A stretch of DNA of 64,000 nt, taken from contig CATYSO010000004.1 in assembly GCA_958412345.1 (NCBI GenBank), positions 1 through 64,000 on the forward strand, written 5' to 3'. This document shows, piece after piece, positions 15,203 through 24,594 of this stretch (within the stretch, counting starts at the first letter, position 1; each line of letters opens with the position of its first letter). This DNA is from an uncultured Collinsella sp. Its GTDB lineage: Bacteria > Actinomycetota > Coriobacteriia > Coriobacteriales > Coriobacteriaceae. The notes below the pieces were generated by a model. It was given only the letters and a program-made list of their open reading frames with translations, did not search any database and was not told where the DNA came from. A program made the position numbers and the translations under genes.

Positions 15203-16486
15203 TTAGTCCAAGACACCCGACAGGATCTCGATCAGACTGTCCACGTCGGATTCCTCGCAGACGAGCGGCGGCAGGAAACGCAGCGTATGGGCACCCGTAG
15301 CGTTAATCACGGCACCGGCGGCCAGCGCGCGGGCAACAATATCATGCGCGTCGCCCGCTGCCTCATCCAGGTCGCAGCCGAGCATCAAGCCGCGACCGCG
15401 CACATCGGTAACATGCGGTAACTTGGCGAGTTTTGCCTCCATATAGGCGCCCACCTTGGCAGCGTGGTCGGCATAATCGCCGCGCACGAGCGCGGAGAGC
15501 GTCGCGGCGCACGCCGCGATGGCCAAGCAGCTACCGCCAAAGGTCGAGCCGTGGTCGCCCGGCTTAAACACGTCGGCAATCTCCTTCTTTGCCACCACGG
15601 CGCCCATGGGCACGCCATCAGCAATGCCCTTGGCAAGGCTCATGATGTCGGGCTCCACGCCATAGGTTTGGAATGCAAACGGCTTGCCGGAGCGGAAGAT
15701 GCCGCACTGGACCTCGTCGGCGATAAGCACGGCGCCCACTTCGTGTGCCAGGTCGCGCGCTGCCGCCATAAACTCCTCGGTCATGGGATGCACACCGCTC
15801 TCGCCCTGGATTGGTTCGAGCATCACGGCACAGATTTCACTGCCCAACTGCTTAAAGATTGCACGCAGTTCATCCACATCGTTGGGCGTGCAGGCCACAA
15901 AACCACCCGGCAGCGGACGGAAGCTGTCCTGCAGCCAATCCTGCATGGTAGCGGCAATGGTCTCGAGCGTACGACCGTGAAAGCCGCCGCGCATGCACAC
16001 GATGGTGTTGCCACCGTTGCCGGCACGCTTGGCGTACAGACGCGCGAGCTTCATCGAACCCTCGTTGGCCTCGGCACCGGAATTGGCAAAGAACGTCTCC
16101 CACACCTGCTCGCCCGCAGCCGGAGCGCCAAGCGCCGCCGCCGTGGTCTCGTCGCCGGCGGCAACCGCGTCGGCAAGCACGCGCGCGCCGTCTGTATCAT
16201 CGTTAGCGAGTTTGGACAGCAGCGCCGCGACCTGGCCACGCTGCTCGATGTAGAAATAGTTGGAGACATGCAGAAGCTTCTTGGTCTGAACCTCGAGCGC
16301 CGACAGCACTGCCGGGTTGCCGTGGCCCAGGCTGCACACGCCAATACCGGCAAGAAAATCGAGGTATTCGCGACCATCGTCGCCGGTAAGCTTCATGCCG
16401 TGGCCTTCGACAAACTCGACCGGCGAGCGACCGAAGGTGTGCATGACGTAGTGGGATTCGAGCGATTGTTGTGCTGCAAGTGACAT
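15203..16486 (-). CDS. argD: Acetylornithine aminotransferase
   Basis: ArgD transfers an amino group from glutamate to N-acetylglutamate semialdehyde in arginine synthesis (PLP-dependent class III). The 427-residue protein shows FLAGIGVCSLGHGNP, FFANSGAEANEGSMKLAR, FHGRTLETIAATMQ, LIADEVQCGIFRSGKPFAF and the PLP lysine in SLAKGIADGVPMGAVV (about 259). I use the ATG at 16486 (MSLAAQQ), which has AAAGG 7 nt upstream. Last gene of argC-argJ-argB-argD. It carries a short insertion around residues 110-140 (DDTDGARVLADAVAAGDETT) relative to typical ArgD. Confidence 0.94.
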   Translation of the reverse strand: MSLAAQQSLESHYVMHTFGRSPVEFVEGHGMKLTGDDGREYLDFLAGIGVCSLGHGNPAVLSALEVQTKKLLHVSNYFYIEQRGQVAALLSKLANDDTDGARVLADAVAAGDETTAAALGAPAAGEQVWETFFANSGAEANEGSMKLARLYAKRAGNGGNTIVCMRGGFHGRTLETIAATMQDWLQDSFRPLPGGFVACTPNDVDELRAIFKQLGSEICAVMLEPIQGESGVHPMTEEFMAAARDLAHEVGAVLIADEVQCGIFRSGKPFAFQTYGVEPDIMSLAKGIADGVPMGAVVAKKEIADVFKPGDHGSTFGGSCLAIAACAATLSALVRGDYADHAAKVGAYMEAKLAKLPHVTDVRGRGLMLGCDLDEAAGDAHDIVARALAAGAVINATGAHTLRFLPPLVCEESDVDSLIEILSGVLD

Positions 16487-16554
16487 GGGATACCTTTCGT
16501 TAAGCGCCAGGTAGCGCGGACTGTGGGCGTAATGGCGTAGCAATTTTGAGCCGG

Positions 16555-17535
16555 CTAGACCGTTTGAAGCTTCTCGACCTCGTCGAGGTTCTCGGTCAGG
16601 CGCGCCGCAAAGGTCGAAAGCGGGTGCGGGTGCGTATCGAACTCGTAGGCCGTCTCGGTCGAATGGATCACGGTGCCGACGCCGGCATCGGTCAGCAGCT
16701 CAAGCAGCAGCGAATGCGGCGTGGTGCCGTTAATGATGTGGGCGCGGAATACGCCACCGGCAAGCGCATCGACAGCGGCGCGTAGCTTGGGAATCATGCC
16801 TTTGTCGACCTCGCCTCCATAGAGCATCTCATTAACCTCGTCGAGCGTCAGGTTGGAGATGAGCGAGTCCTTGTCGCTAAAGTCCTTATACAGGCCATCG
16901 ACATCGGTAAGGAAGATCACCTTATGCGCGTGGAGCGCCGCCGCAACGGCACCGGCGGCGGTGTCGGCGTTGATGTTGAAGAAACCGCCGTCCTCCCCCG
17001 CCGCGACGGTAGCGATGACGGGGATGTACTCGCTATCGAGCAGGCGCTCGATATAGTCGGTGTTGACGTGCGTCACTTTGCCCACGCGACCGAGCTCGGG
17101 GTCGAGCGGCTCGGCGATGAGCGTGCCGGCATCGCTGCCCGACACGCCCACGGCCAGGTTGCCGTGGTGGTTGATGGCAGCAACCAGCTCCTGGTTGACC
17201 TTGCCGCCCAGCACCTCGCGCACGATATCCATAGTCGCCGGCGTGGTCACGCGCTGGCCGTTCTTAAACTCGACGGGAATATCGTAATGGCTAAGCGCCT
17301 CGTTGATAGCCTTGCCGCCGCCGTGCACGATAACGGGGCGCATGCCGATGATCTTGAGCAAAACGATGTCGCTCATCACGTCGCGGCGCAGCTGCTCATC
17401 AACCATGGCGGCTCCGCCATATTTGATAACAACCGTCTTGCCGGTCAGGTTCTTAATCCACGGCAGCGCTTCGAACAGCAGCTGTGCGGTTGCTTCGTTG
17501 GATTCGCTCGAACGACAATCGCGTGCGAATTTCAT
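16555..17535 (-). CDS. argB: Acetylglutamate kinase
   Basis: ArgB phosphorylates N-acetylglutamate. The 326-residue amino acid kinase has VIKYGGAAM (about 36-44), VHGGGKAINEAL (about 70-81), VGVSGSDAGTLIAEPL and TDVDGLYKDFSDKDSLI. The N-terminal helix extension before the core resembles that of arginine-inhibited, hexameric enzymes, so feedback control is plausible (inference). The start is the ATG at 17535, with GAGG 8 nt upstream. It lies 68 nt upstream of argD. Confidence 0.95.
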   Translation of the reverse strand: MKFARDCRSSESNEATAQLLFEALPWIKNLTGKTVVIKYGGAAMVDEQLRRDVMSDIVLLKIIGMRPVIVHGGGKAINEALSHYDIPVEFKNGQRVTTPATMDIVREVLGGKVNQELVAAINHHGNLAVGVSGSDAGTLIAEPLDPELGRVGKVTHVNTDYIERLLDSEYIPVIATVAAGEDGGFFNINADTAAGAVAAALHAHKVIFLTDVDGLYKDFSDKDSLISNLTLDEVNEMLYGGEVDKGMIPKLRAAVDALAGGVFRAHIINGTTPHSLLLELLTDAGVGTVIHSTETAYEFDTHPHPLSTFAARLTENLDEVEKLQTV

Positions 17536-17616
17536 AATCTGCCTCGTCTTTCGTATCGTTATCGCGCCGTGCTCCGCTGTCCGCAATCGCGGCAAGATGC
17601 GCAGCGTGTCCGGAAT

Positions 17617-18885
17617 CTAGGAACGGTAGTCGCCGTTGATGGAGATGTACTCATGCGTGAGGTCGCAAGTCCACACGGTCGTTGCCGCGTCGCCTGCACC
17701 CAGGTCTGCCGAGATCACAATCTCGGACGCCTCAAAACGTCGCAGAGCCTCGTCCTCGTCAAAGGGAACAGTCAGACCGTCGCGACAGACAGGCATGCCC
17801 ATCATGTCGATGGAAACGTCTTCCTGATTAAACTTCACGCCGCACTTGCCAAGCGCCATAGCAACGCGGCCCCAGTTGCAGTCGTGGCCGGCGATGCAGG
17901 TCTTAACGAGCGGCGAGTTGGCAACGGCACGGGCGGCGATATCGGCCTCCTCGTCGTTCACGGCGCCGGTAACGTTGACCGTAACAAGCTTGGATGCCCC
18001 CTCACCATCGGCGGCGATATTGCGCGCCAGGCTCTCGCACACCTCGTGCACGGCAAATGCCAACTCGTCGAAGGCGTCGGAGCCCTCGACGATAGGCTCG
18101 GCATCTGCGGCAGCGGCGCCGGAGGCAAGCATGATGCAGGTGTCGTTGGTCGAGGTGTCGGAATCGACCGTTACCTTGTTAAAGGTCTGCTTGACGGTCG
18201 AGAGCAGCAGGGCATGAAGTGCCGCAGGCTCGACGGGGGCATCGGTGGTGATAACTGCGATCATGGTGGCCATGTTGGGCATGATCATGCCCGAGCCCTT
18301 GCACATTCCGCCTACCGTATAGACATTGCCCGCATGACCCGCAGCCTCACTGACGTAGGATACGGCGTACTCCTTGGAGTGCGTGTCGGTCGTCATGATG
18401 GCGCGAGCGGCATCGGCGCCACCGTGGGCGGAGAGCGCCTCGTAGGCAGCGGGAATGGCGGTCTCAAACGTGTCGATCGGCAGAATCTGGCCAATCACAC
18501 CCGTGGAGGCAACCAGAATCTGCTGGGGCTCGCAGCCGATGACCTGCGATGCGATGCTGCACGTCTCGCGCGCGCATGCAAGGCCGGTCTCACCCGTGGC
18601 GGCGTTGGCATTGCCAGAGTTGACCGAAACACCGGCGATGATACCGTAGCCCTTGTCGGCACCGCCCAGGTTGGCACGGCTCACCTGCACGGGCGCCGCG
18701 CAAAAGCGATTGGTGGTAAACACGCCGGCACCGGGACAGGGTTTATCGGGCACGACGAGCGCGTAATCTAGACGCTCGGGGTTCTTGCGGAACCCAGCGT
18801 GGATGCCTGCGGCTTTAAAACCAGCCGCAGCCGTAACGCCACCCTCGACGGCGCGAATCTTGATATCAAACAGCTCGGTATTCAT
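17617..18885 (-). CDS. argJ: Glutamate N-acetyltransferase / amino-acid acetyltransferase
   Basis: ArgJ recycles the acetyl group from acetylornithine to glutamate, and in bifunctional forms also uses acetyl-CoA. The 422-residue precursor carries the self-cleavage region MCKGSGMIMPNMATMIAVI (about 191-209), with cleavage expected before the Thr of ATM to give two subunits. GAGVFTTNRFCAAPV and SGNANAATG are also typical. AAGGAGTC precedes the ATG. Having argJ means the cycle can run without stoichiometric argA/argE. Confidence 0.95.
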   Translation of the reverse strand: MNTELFDIKIRAVEGGVTAAAGFKAAGIHAGFRKNPERLDYALVVPDKPCPGAGVFTTNRFCAAPVQVSRANLGGADKGYGIIAGVSVNSGNANAATGETGLACARETCSIASQVIGCEPQQILVASTGVIGQILPIDTFETAIPAAYEALSAHGGADAARAIMTTDTHSKEYAVSYVSEAAGHAGNVYTVGGMCKGSGMIMPNMATMIAVITTDAPVEPAALHALLLSTVKQTFNKVTVDSDTSTNDTCIMLASGAAAADAEPIVEGSDAFDELAFAVHEVCESLARNIAADGEGASKLVTVNVTGAVNDEEADIAARAVANSPLVKTCIAGHDCNWGRVAMALGKCGVKFNQEDVSIDMMGMPVCRDGLTVPFDEDEALRRFEASEIVISADLGAGDAATTVWTCDLTHEYISINGDYRS

Positions 18886-19020
18886 CGTCTTTATGACTCC
18901 TTATGTCAAACAAAAAAACGGACATCGGTTGGTGCGCCATGCCAGTCGTGATCATGAGACCAGCTTAAGAGTGGCGCCCCACTCGATGCCCGACTACCAA
19001 ATCGTTAACAATCGAATGTG

Positions 19021-20091
19021 CTACACCGGGCACGCCACTGTGGGCAAGCCTCGTCGCTCATCAAAACCAAAGACGATGTTGGCGCACTGGACCGCTTGGC
19101 CCGCAGCGCCCTTGCACAGATTGTCGATGGCGCCCGTCGCCACAAGCACACCCGCGCGCTTGTTGAGCGCGAGGCCGATCTGGGCAGCGTTGGTGCCGAC
19201 GACCGAAGCCGTCTTGGGCTGCTGGCCGGCATCGAGCACGCGCACAAAGGTGCGACCGGCGTAGAACTGCTTGTAATGGTCGACTACATCCTCAAGAGCC
19301 AAGGAGTCGATGGCCTGCAGCGCGAGCGGCATCGTCACCGTGGAGAGCAGACCACGCTTGAGCGGTGCCAGGTGCGGGGTAAAGACGACGCGATCGGTCA
19401 GGCCAAGGATTTGCTCGATTTCGGGCGTGTGGCGATGCTTGCCCACGCCGTAGGCCTCCAAGTTCTCGTCGGCGCTGCAAAAATGGGTGCGGGCGTTGCA
19501 GGACTTACCGGCGCCCGTCACACCGCTGATGGCGTCGACGATCACAGGGCCGTTCTCGGCCACCCAGCCGGCGCGCACGGCAGGCGCGGCGGCAAGGCTC
19601 GTTGCGGTGGGATAGCAACCGGCGCAGGCGACCAGTACGGGTTTGCCGTCGGCATGGTCGGATGCGGCGGTCTCCAAGTCCTGGCAGAACAGCTCGGGCA
19701 GACCGAAGGCACGCGTCTTGAGCAACTCGGGGCTCGTATGCTCGGCGGCATACCACGTCTCAAAGACGGACGCGTCGTTCAGGCGGTAGTCGGCAGACAA
19801 GTCGAAGCAGGAAACGCCTGCGGCAAGCAGTGCAGGCACCTGTGCCATGGCGGCGGTGTGCGGCACGGCCAAAAAGACAGCGTCGCAGGATTTAAGCTCG
19901 GGAGCATCGTGCGTCGTGAAGACAAGATCGCTCACGCCGGCGAAACTCGGATACACCGTGGACAGCGGCTGGCCGGCATCGGCGTTGGACGTGATGGCGA
20001 CAAGTTCAAGCTCGGGATGGCCGAGCACGAGGCGAATGAGCTCGGCTCCGGCATATCCAGCCGCGCCGACGATTCCAACCTTCAAAGACAT
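19021..20091 (-). CDS. argC: N-acetyl-gamma-glutamyl-phosphate reductase
   Basis: ArgC reduces N-acetylglutamyl phosphate with NADPH. The 356-residue protein has an N-terminal Rossmann motif GAAGYAGAELIRLVLGHP (about 10-27) and the active-site cysteine in VACAGCYPTATSLA (about 154-167). It heads the minus-strand argC-argJ-argB-argD series; no argF, argG, argH or argR lies in the window. Confidence 0.96.
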   Translation of the reverse strand: MSLKVGIVGAAGYAGAELIRLVLGHPELELVAITSNADAGQPLSTVYPSFAGVSDLVFTTHDAPELKSCDAVFLAVPHTAAMAQVPALLAAGVSCFDLSADYRLNDASVFETWYAAEHTSPELLKTRAFGLPELFCQDLETAASDHADGKPVLVACAGCYPTATSLAAAPAVRAGWVAENGPVIVDAISGVTGAGKSCNARTHFCSADENLEAYGVGKHRHTPEIEQILGLTDRVVFTPHLAPLKRGLLSTVTMPLALQAIDSLALEDVVDHYKQFYAGRTFVRVLDAGQQPKTASVVGTNAAQIGLALNKRAGVLVATGAIDNLCKGAAGQAVQCANIVFGFDERRGLPTVACPV

Positions 20092-20198
20092 ATCAGACTC
20101 CTTGTCTGCGATTTATGCACCGATGCGCATTTCGCAGCGGTCGTTATGAAGTGGGTTGAAACTTTAGCACCAAAAGATGCATTAACACGTAAATGGCT

Positions 20199-20212
20199 TG
20201 CATATTCATGCA
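20199..20212. promoter_or_regulatory. Palindrome upstream of argC, candidate operator
   Basis: TGCATATTCATGCA (arms TGCAT/ATGCA) lies 108 nt upstream of argC. An arginine-repressor site would be expected here, but the match to the ARG-box consensus is only partial. Confidence 0.3.
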
Positions 20213-20258
20213 TTGAAACATTCCCGACACATTCGCTTGAAGGAATTGACAAATAGAG

Positions 20259-20310
20259 CGGGCCCCGTATTGACCGACGCTCCTAACGGCGCCGGGCAAT
20301 ACGGGGCCCG
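20259..20310 (-). terminator. Strong 14-bp hairpin between argC and the PPOX pair
   Basis: CGGGCCCCGTATTG at 20259-20272 pairs perfectly with CAATACGGGGCCCG at 20297-20310. On the minus strand it is followed only by CTCTATTTGTC, a weak U-tract. Its place 39 nt past the stop of the gene at 20349 suggests a 3' end. Confidence 0.6.
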
Positions 20311-20348
20311 CCCATGCGAAAACCAAGTTGTTAGGATGAGCCAGCTGG

Positions 20349-20759
20349 CTAGAGCTCGACCGGCACCCATTCGTCGTGATTGCAGATAAAAGCCTCGGGA
20401 TCCTCGACGCTAAAGAAGACGAGCGTGGAGTCGTTAGGCCCCTCATAGTGCTCGCCCAGGCGCTCTAGATGCTTCCACCCGGCTTCGCGCATTTCGTCTA
20501 AAGCCCGGTCATCCAAGCCAGCGCGCCCGCGCAAGATGAGCCAGCCATGGCCCGGCCACCAACTCGTGGCCTCAAAGCGCTGGTTTTGCAGCAGCTCCTG
20601 CCACACATCTTTAGTGCGCGCTGTCACAAACCACAGCTTGCCGTCCTGAATCTGTGCAAACGAGAACGGACGCACATGTGGCTGCCCGTCCACGCTCGTC
20701 GCCAGATACCACGCCGGCACCGACGTCAGATACTCCAGCACCGTATTCAATCCGTCCAC
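20349..20759 (-). CDS. Pyridoxamine 5'-phosphate oxidase-like FMN protein (copy 1)
   Basis: This 136-residue split-barrel protein resembles small FMN-binding PPOX-family proteins. Visible are PAWYLATSVDGQPHVRPFSF (about 13-32) and GKLWFVTARTKDVWQELLQN. Such proteins bind FMN or heme/F420-like cofactors; the reaction is unknown. I use GTG at 20759 because a perfect AGGAGG lies 6 nt upstream. It is a paralogue of the next gene. Confidence 0.8.
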   Translation of the reverse strand: MDGLNTVLEYLTSVPAWYLATSVDGQPHVRPFSFAQIQDGKLWFVTARTKDVWQELLQNQRFEATSWWPGHGWLILRGRAGLDDRALDEMREAGWKHLERLGEHYEGPNDSTLVFFSVEDPEAFICNHDEWVPVEL

Positions 20760-20813
20760 GTTTCCTCCTGTCGCTCGATCAGTCTTTTTGGAATGGGTAG
20801 TCAATTTGGGAAA

Positions 20814-21260
20814 TTAGAGCTCAAGGAGCTCTTCGCTGCCGTCGATATCGCAGAATCGCGCGGCGATGTTGCGGACCGAGAAGAATGCAAGGCGACCGTC
20901 GTTGGCGCTATCGTGTTGCTCGCCAATGCCCACCATGTGCTTAAAGCCTGCCTGGCGCACCTTGTCGCTCACGACTGCATCATCCTCGAGCGCGGCCTCG
21001 CCGGTCAACACGATCCAACATTCCCCCGGCTTCCAGCCCGAGAGCTCAAACTTGGGATTCGCGCTCAGCTCCGCCCACACATCCTTGTCGCGCGACGTGC
21101 AAAACCACAGCTTACCGTCATCGACCATGGCAAACGAAAACGGCCTCACGCGGGGCTGATGTCCATCGGCCACATCGATCGTGGCCAGATACCACGCCGG
21201 AATGCGCCTGAGATACGAACAGGCGCGCTCAAGCTGAGCCGTGCGGTCGTTGTCGGTCAT
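20814..21260 (-). CDS. Pyridoxamine 5'-phosphate oxidase-like FMN protein (copy 2)
   Basis: The 148-residue paralogue of the downstream gene shares IPAWYLAT, PRVRPFSFAMVDDGKLWF and DKDVWAEL. The two probably arose by tandem duplication and lie 54 nt apart. AAAGGGG precedes the ATG. It follows ecfT on the same strand after 30 nt, so it may be read through from the riboflavin transporter operon. That would suit an FMN-binding protein, though this is inference from position only. Confidence 0.8.
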   Translation of the reverse strand: MTDNDRTAQLERACSYLRRIPAWYLATIDVADGHQPRVRPFSFAMVDDGKLWFCTSRDKDVWAELSANPKFELSGWKPGECWIVLTGEAALEDDAVVSDKVRQAGFKHMVGIGEQHDSANDGRLAFFSVRNIAARFCDIDGSEELLEL

Positions 21261-21290
21261 AGGGACCCCTTTCTTGCGCTTGAATCGCGC

Positions 21291-22091
21291 CTAAACAAGT
21301 TGAAGGTTGACGACGATGACACACGCAAGCAGCAGCGTCGTCACCACCGTAGCCAGCGCATCCCCGCGGCGAAATGCAAGCGCATGCAGGCGCGTGCGGC
21401 CCTGCTCGCCGTGATAGCAGCGTGCATCCATGGCAGCAGACAGCGTCTCGGCATGGCGGAACACACCCGCAAACAGCGGAATCGCCACGCTACCGAGCAT
21501 GCGCACGCCGCCGAGCGGGCCACCCGTTACGCGCGCACCGCGGCTTGCCTGCGCGTCCGCCGTCTGCTTCATCTCGGTGGCGAACTGCGGCATAAAGCGC
21601 AACGCGATGCCCATGATCATGCCGAGCTCATGCGCAGGGAGCCCCACGCGCGCAAACGGTGCGAGCAGACGCTCAAAGCCCGCGGTGAGGTCGAGCGTAG
21701 GCGTGGTGAGCGTAATGGCGCTCATGCCGGCCATCATCAGGGTCAGACGGCACGCCATAAACGCCGCAGAACGCAGTGAGCCCTCGCTTATCTGCAGAAA
21801 GCCGAGCTGCCACAGGATGCGCCCACTCTGATCGGTAAACAAGTTGAGCACCGCGACCACCGCGACGATCGCCAGCAGCGGCGCCATCGATGACAGGACG
21901 CGACGAGCCGGCACCCGGGACACGGTATAGATCAGGACAACGAAGATTGCGACCGGGGCCAGTCCGCGGAAGCTGCCGACCGTGAGCGTCGTGATCAGAA
22001 ACACAAAGCCCAAGAGCAACTTAGTTCGCGGGTCCAGGCGGTGGATTGCACTATCGCCGGGATAGTAGCTGCCAAACGAAAACGCCTCCAT
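21291..22091 (-). CDS. ecfT: ECF transporter transmembrane subunit EcfT
   Basis: This 266-residue membrane protein begins FGSYYPGDSAIHRLDPRTKL, the standard EcfT start, followed by several membrane helices. It has the coupling-helix motif ADAQASRGARVTGG (Ala-Arg-Gly type, about 189-202), which contacts the ATPases. Its ATG overlaps the ecfA stop as TAATG, so translation is coupled. It completes the ECF importer with the S and A subunits. Confidence 0.93.
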   Translation of the reverse strand: MEAFSFGSYYPGDSAIHRLDPRTKLLLGFVFLITTLTVGSFRGLAPVAIFVVLIYTVSRVPARRVLSSMAPLLAIVAVVAVLNLFTDQSGRILWQLGFLQISEGSLRSAAFMACRLTLMMAGMSAITLTTPTLDLTAGFERLLAPFARVGLPAHELGMIMGIALRFMPQFATEMKQTADAQASRGARVTGGPLGGVRMLGSVAIPLFAGVFRHAETLSAAMDARCYHGEQGRTRLHALAFRRGDALATVVTTLLLACVIVVNLQLV

Positions 22092-23995
22092 TAGCAGCCC
22101 TCCTCTCGCGCGACCGTCTTGGATTTAGCAATGTCCGCGACGTTAGAAAGACCGTCTGAGCGACCGATCAGCAGGTCCACCAACTCGTCTGCCAGCGACT
22201 CAACCGTATAGAGCCCGCCCCGACGCAGCGGCACGCCCGCCTCCGCGAGCGCCAACGCCATGCGCTGGGCGGCGGGAACGCCCAAGCCGATCGACTTGAG
22301 CTCATCGGCATGTGCAAATACCTGCGCGGGGGTTCCCTCGGCAAACACCGCACCTTCGTTCATCACGACGATGCGGTCGCAGCAATTGGCCAGGTCATCC
22401 ATACTATGCGAAACCATGACAACGGTCAGGCCATCGCGGTGAAGTCGATCGATAAGCTCAAGGAAATCCCTGCGCGCAGCCGGATCGAGCCCCGCCATGG
22501 GTTCATCGAGCACCAGGACTTCGGGCTCCATGGCGAGCACACCGGCGAATGCCACACGCCGTTGCTGACCGCCCGAAAGCTCGAAGGGACTCTTGTCGCC
22601 GACCGTGGAAAGGTCGAGGCCCACGCGCGAGAGCGATGACTCGACACGACGGTCGACTTCATCTTGCGGCAAGCCAAGGTTGTGCGGGCCAAACGCCACG
22701 TCCTGCGTCACGGTTTCGGCAAACAGCTGACGCTCGGGATATTGAAACACCACGCCGACCTTGGCCTTAACCGCGGCGGCGTCTTTCTTGTTTGACAGAT
22801 CGAGCCCCAGTGCGCGAACGGATCCCTCCTGGGGGCGAATCAAACCGTTGAGATGCTGGACCAGCGTCGACTTACCCGAACCGGTATGACCTGCCAAGCC
22901 CAGGAACTCGCCGCGACGCACCGTCAGCGATACATCGCGCAGCGCCCACGGGCTGCTGGGGTCGTTTCCCCAGAGAGCCTGTTTATTCGATTTGCCCGCA
23001 GTGGCCAAGCGCTTGCGCCATCGACGGCGCTCGCGGGCACTCAGCGAGTAACTATGCGAGAGGTGCGAAATCTCGATGACGGGCTCCGACGCTTTGCCCT
23101 CGTTGTCTACCGGAACAGTGCCGTCAGCGATTTCCAACTGGGATGCGGAAGACTGCCCCGCGGTGCCTGCCCCACTTCGCTCGGCATAAGCCTGCGCAAT
23201 CTCGGCGACCATATCCGCCTCACGTACCTGCGCGCAAACGGGCACGCGCTTCGCACGAAGCGACCTGCCCAGACGACACGACTCCGGCATATCCAGGTTG
23301 AGCTGCGCAAGCTCATCTGCCCGCGTCAGAATCTCCTCGGGCGTACCGAGCATGGCAACGCGCCCCGCCCGAAACACCACGACACGATCGGCCTCGGCGG
23401 CCTCCTCCATAAAGTGCGTAATCATCACGATGGTCATGCCGCGAGCGTGCAACGCGCGGCAAGCCTTCATGAGGCCCTTGCGTCCACGCGGATCGAGCAT
23501 CGAGGACGCCTCGTCCAAAATGAGCACGCGCGGTTCCATGGCGAGCACACCGGCAAGCGCCACACGCTGCTTTTGACCGCCCGAAAGCGCATGGGTCTCG
23601 TGGCGCTCAAAGCCCACCAGGCCCACGCCCTTCAGCGCCTCGCGTACACGCTGCGCAATTTGTGCCGATGGCACGCCAAGGTTTTCGGGACCAAACGCAA
23701 CGTCATCTTCGACAAGCGTTGCCACCAGCTGGTCATCGGGATTTTGGAATACCATGCCCGCGGTCGAACGAATGTCGTAGACTAGCTCGGGGTCGGACGC
23801 ATCCATGCCGTTGATGCGTACCGTGCCCGCATCGGGCTGCAACAGTGCATTCAGATGCTTGGCAAACGTCGACTTGCCCGACCCATTGCCACCGAGGATG
23901 CAGAAAAACTCCCCGTCCTCGATGCTCAGATCGACGCCGTCGAGTGCCGGTACGGCACCGTCATAGCTAAAGGAAACGCCCCGACACTTAATCAT
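22091..23995 (-). CDS. Fused double ABC ATPase of the ECF transporter (EcfA1-EcfA2)
   Basis: At 634 residues this is two ECF ATPases in one chain. Domain 1 has Walker A GGNGSGKST (about 35), signature LSGGQKQRVALAG and Walker B ILDEASSMLDP. A linker of about 80 residues is followed by domain 2, with Walker A GHTGSGKST (about 365), LSGGQQRRVAFAG and LVLDEPMAGLDP. Usually ecfA1 and ecfA2 are separate genes. Its ATG overlaps the ecfS stop (ATGA). It powers substrate uptake with EcfT. Confidence 0.93.
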   Translation of the reverse strand: MIKCRGVSFSYDGAVPALDGVDLSIEDGEFFCILGGNGSGKSTFAKHLNALLQPDAGTVRINGMDASDPELVYDIRSTAGMVFQNPDDQLVATLVEDDVAFGPENLGVPSAQIAQRVREALKGVGLVGFERHETHALSGGQKQRVALAGVLAMEPRVLILDEASSMLDPRGRKGLMKACRALHARGMTIVMITHFMEEAAEADRVVVFRAGRVAMLGTPEEILTRADELAQLNLDMPESCRLGRSLRAKRVPVCAQVREADMVAEIAQAYAERSGAGTAGQSSASQLEIADGTVPVDNEGKASEPVIEISHLSHSYSLSARERRRWRKRLATAGKSNKQALWGNDPSSPWALRDVSLTVRRGEFLGLAGHTGSGKSTLVQHLNGLIRPQEGSVRALGLDLSNKKDAAAVKAKVGVVFQYPERQLFAETVTQDVAFGPHNLGLPQDEVDRRVESSLSRVGLDLSTVGDKSPFELSGGQQRRVAFAGVLAMEPEVLVLDEPMAGLDPAARRDFLELIDRLHRDGLTVVMVSHSMDDLANCCDRIVVMNEGAVFAEGTPAQVFAHADELKSIGLGVPAAQRMALALAEAGVPLRRGGLYTVESLADELVDLLIGRSDGLSNVADIAKSKTVAREEGC

Positions 23996-24582
23996 GCGCG
24001 GCCTTTGACCTGGTCCTTTTTAGGCGTGATGAGGTTGGAGACCGCCTTGTACACCGCAAGCGTCAACACCGAGTTAAGGACGGTCTTGATAAGGTTGAAC
24101 GGCAGCACGGCAGGAATCATGAGCGGGGCGATCACATCGACCGAGCCATACCAGAACCATACGCCAATGGTAAGGTTTGCGACCATAGACAACGCCGTAG
24201 CGGCAATGACGCCGAGCGCTAGGCCAATCACGGCACCCTTATAGGTATGCATCTTCTGGTAGACGATAGCCGCGGGCAGAATATAACCCAGCGTAGCCAC
24301 CAGGTTCATAAGCGCGCCGACCCAGTCACCCGTGGTGAGCGCATGGATAACGATCGCCATGGCGGCAACAGCAGTGCCGGCGCCAGGGCCATACGCAAAA
24401 CCGCACACCATCGCCGGCACCAGCGACGGGTCATACGTCAAAAACGGCGCCGAGGGAAGAATGGGTAGCTGCACATACATAAACAGGGCGCCCAAGGCGC
24501 ACATCAACGCCATGGTTACGAGCTGTTTGGTGCTCCACCTATTCGTGTTCTCAAAATGGATATGCTGCGACTGTTCAGACAT
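23992..24582 (-). CDS. ribU: ECF transporter S component, probable riboflavin transporter RibU
   Basis: This 196-residue protein, with about six membrane helices, has a positively charged N-terminus, ALMCALGALFMYVQLPILPS, and PSLVPAMVCGFAYGPGAG. It is an S component of the ECF family. Riboflavin as substrate is inferred mainly from the FMN riboswitch directly upstream. The start is the ATG at 24582 (MSEQSQ), with AGGTGA upstream. An ATG at 24603 lies inside the riboswitch and is rejected. First gene of ribU-ecfA-ecfT. Confidence 0.88.
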   Translation of the reverse strand: MSEQSQHIHFENTNRWSTKQLVTMALMCALGALFMYVQLPILPSAPFLTYDPSLVPAMVCGFAYGPGAGTAVAAMAIVIHALTTGDWVGALMNLVATLGYILPAAIVYQKMHTYKGAVIGLALGVIAATALSMVANLTIGVWFWYGSVDVIAPLMIPAVLPFNLIKTVLNSVLTLAVYKAVSNLITPKKDQVKGRA

Positions 24583-24594
24583 AAGATCACCTGC

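Noticed and set aside
20199..20212. Firm ArgR box upstream of argC
   Set aside because: The palindrome has TGCAT/ATGCA arms, and only part of the ARG-box consensus is met; kept as a low-confidence site only.
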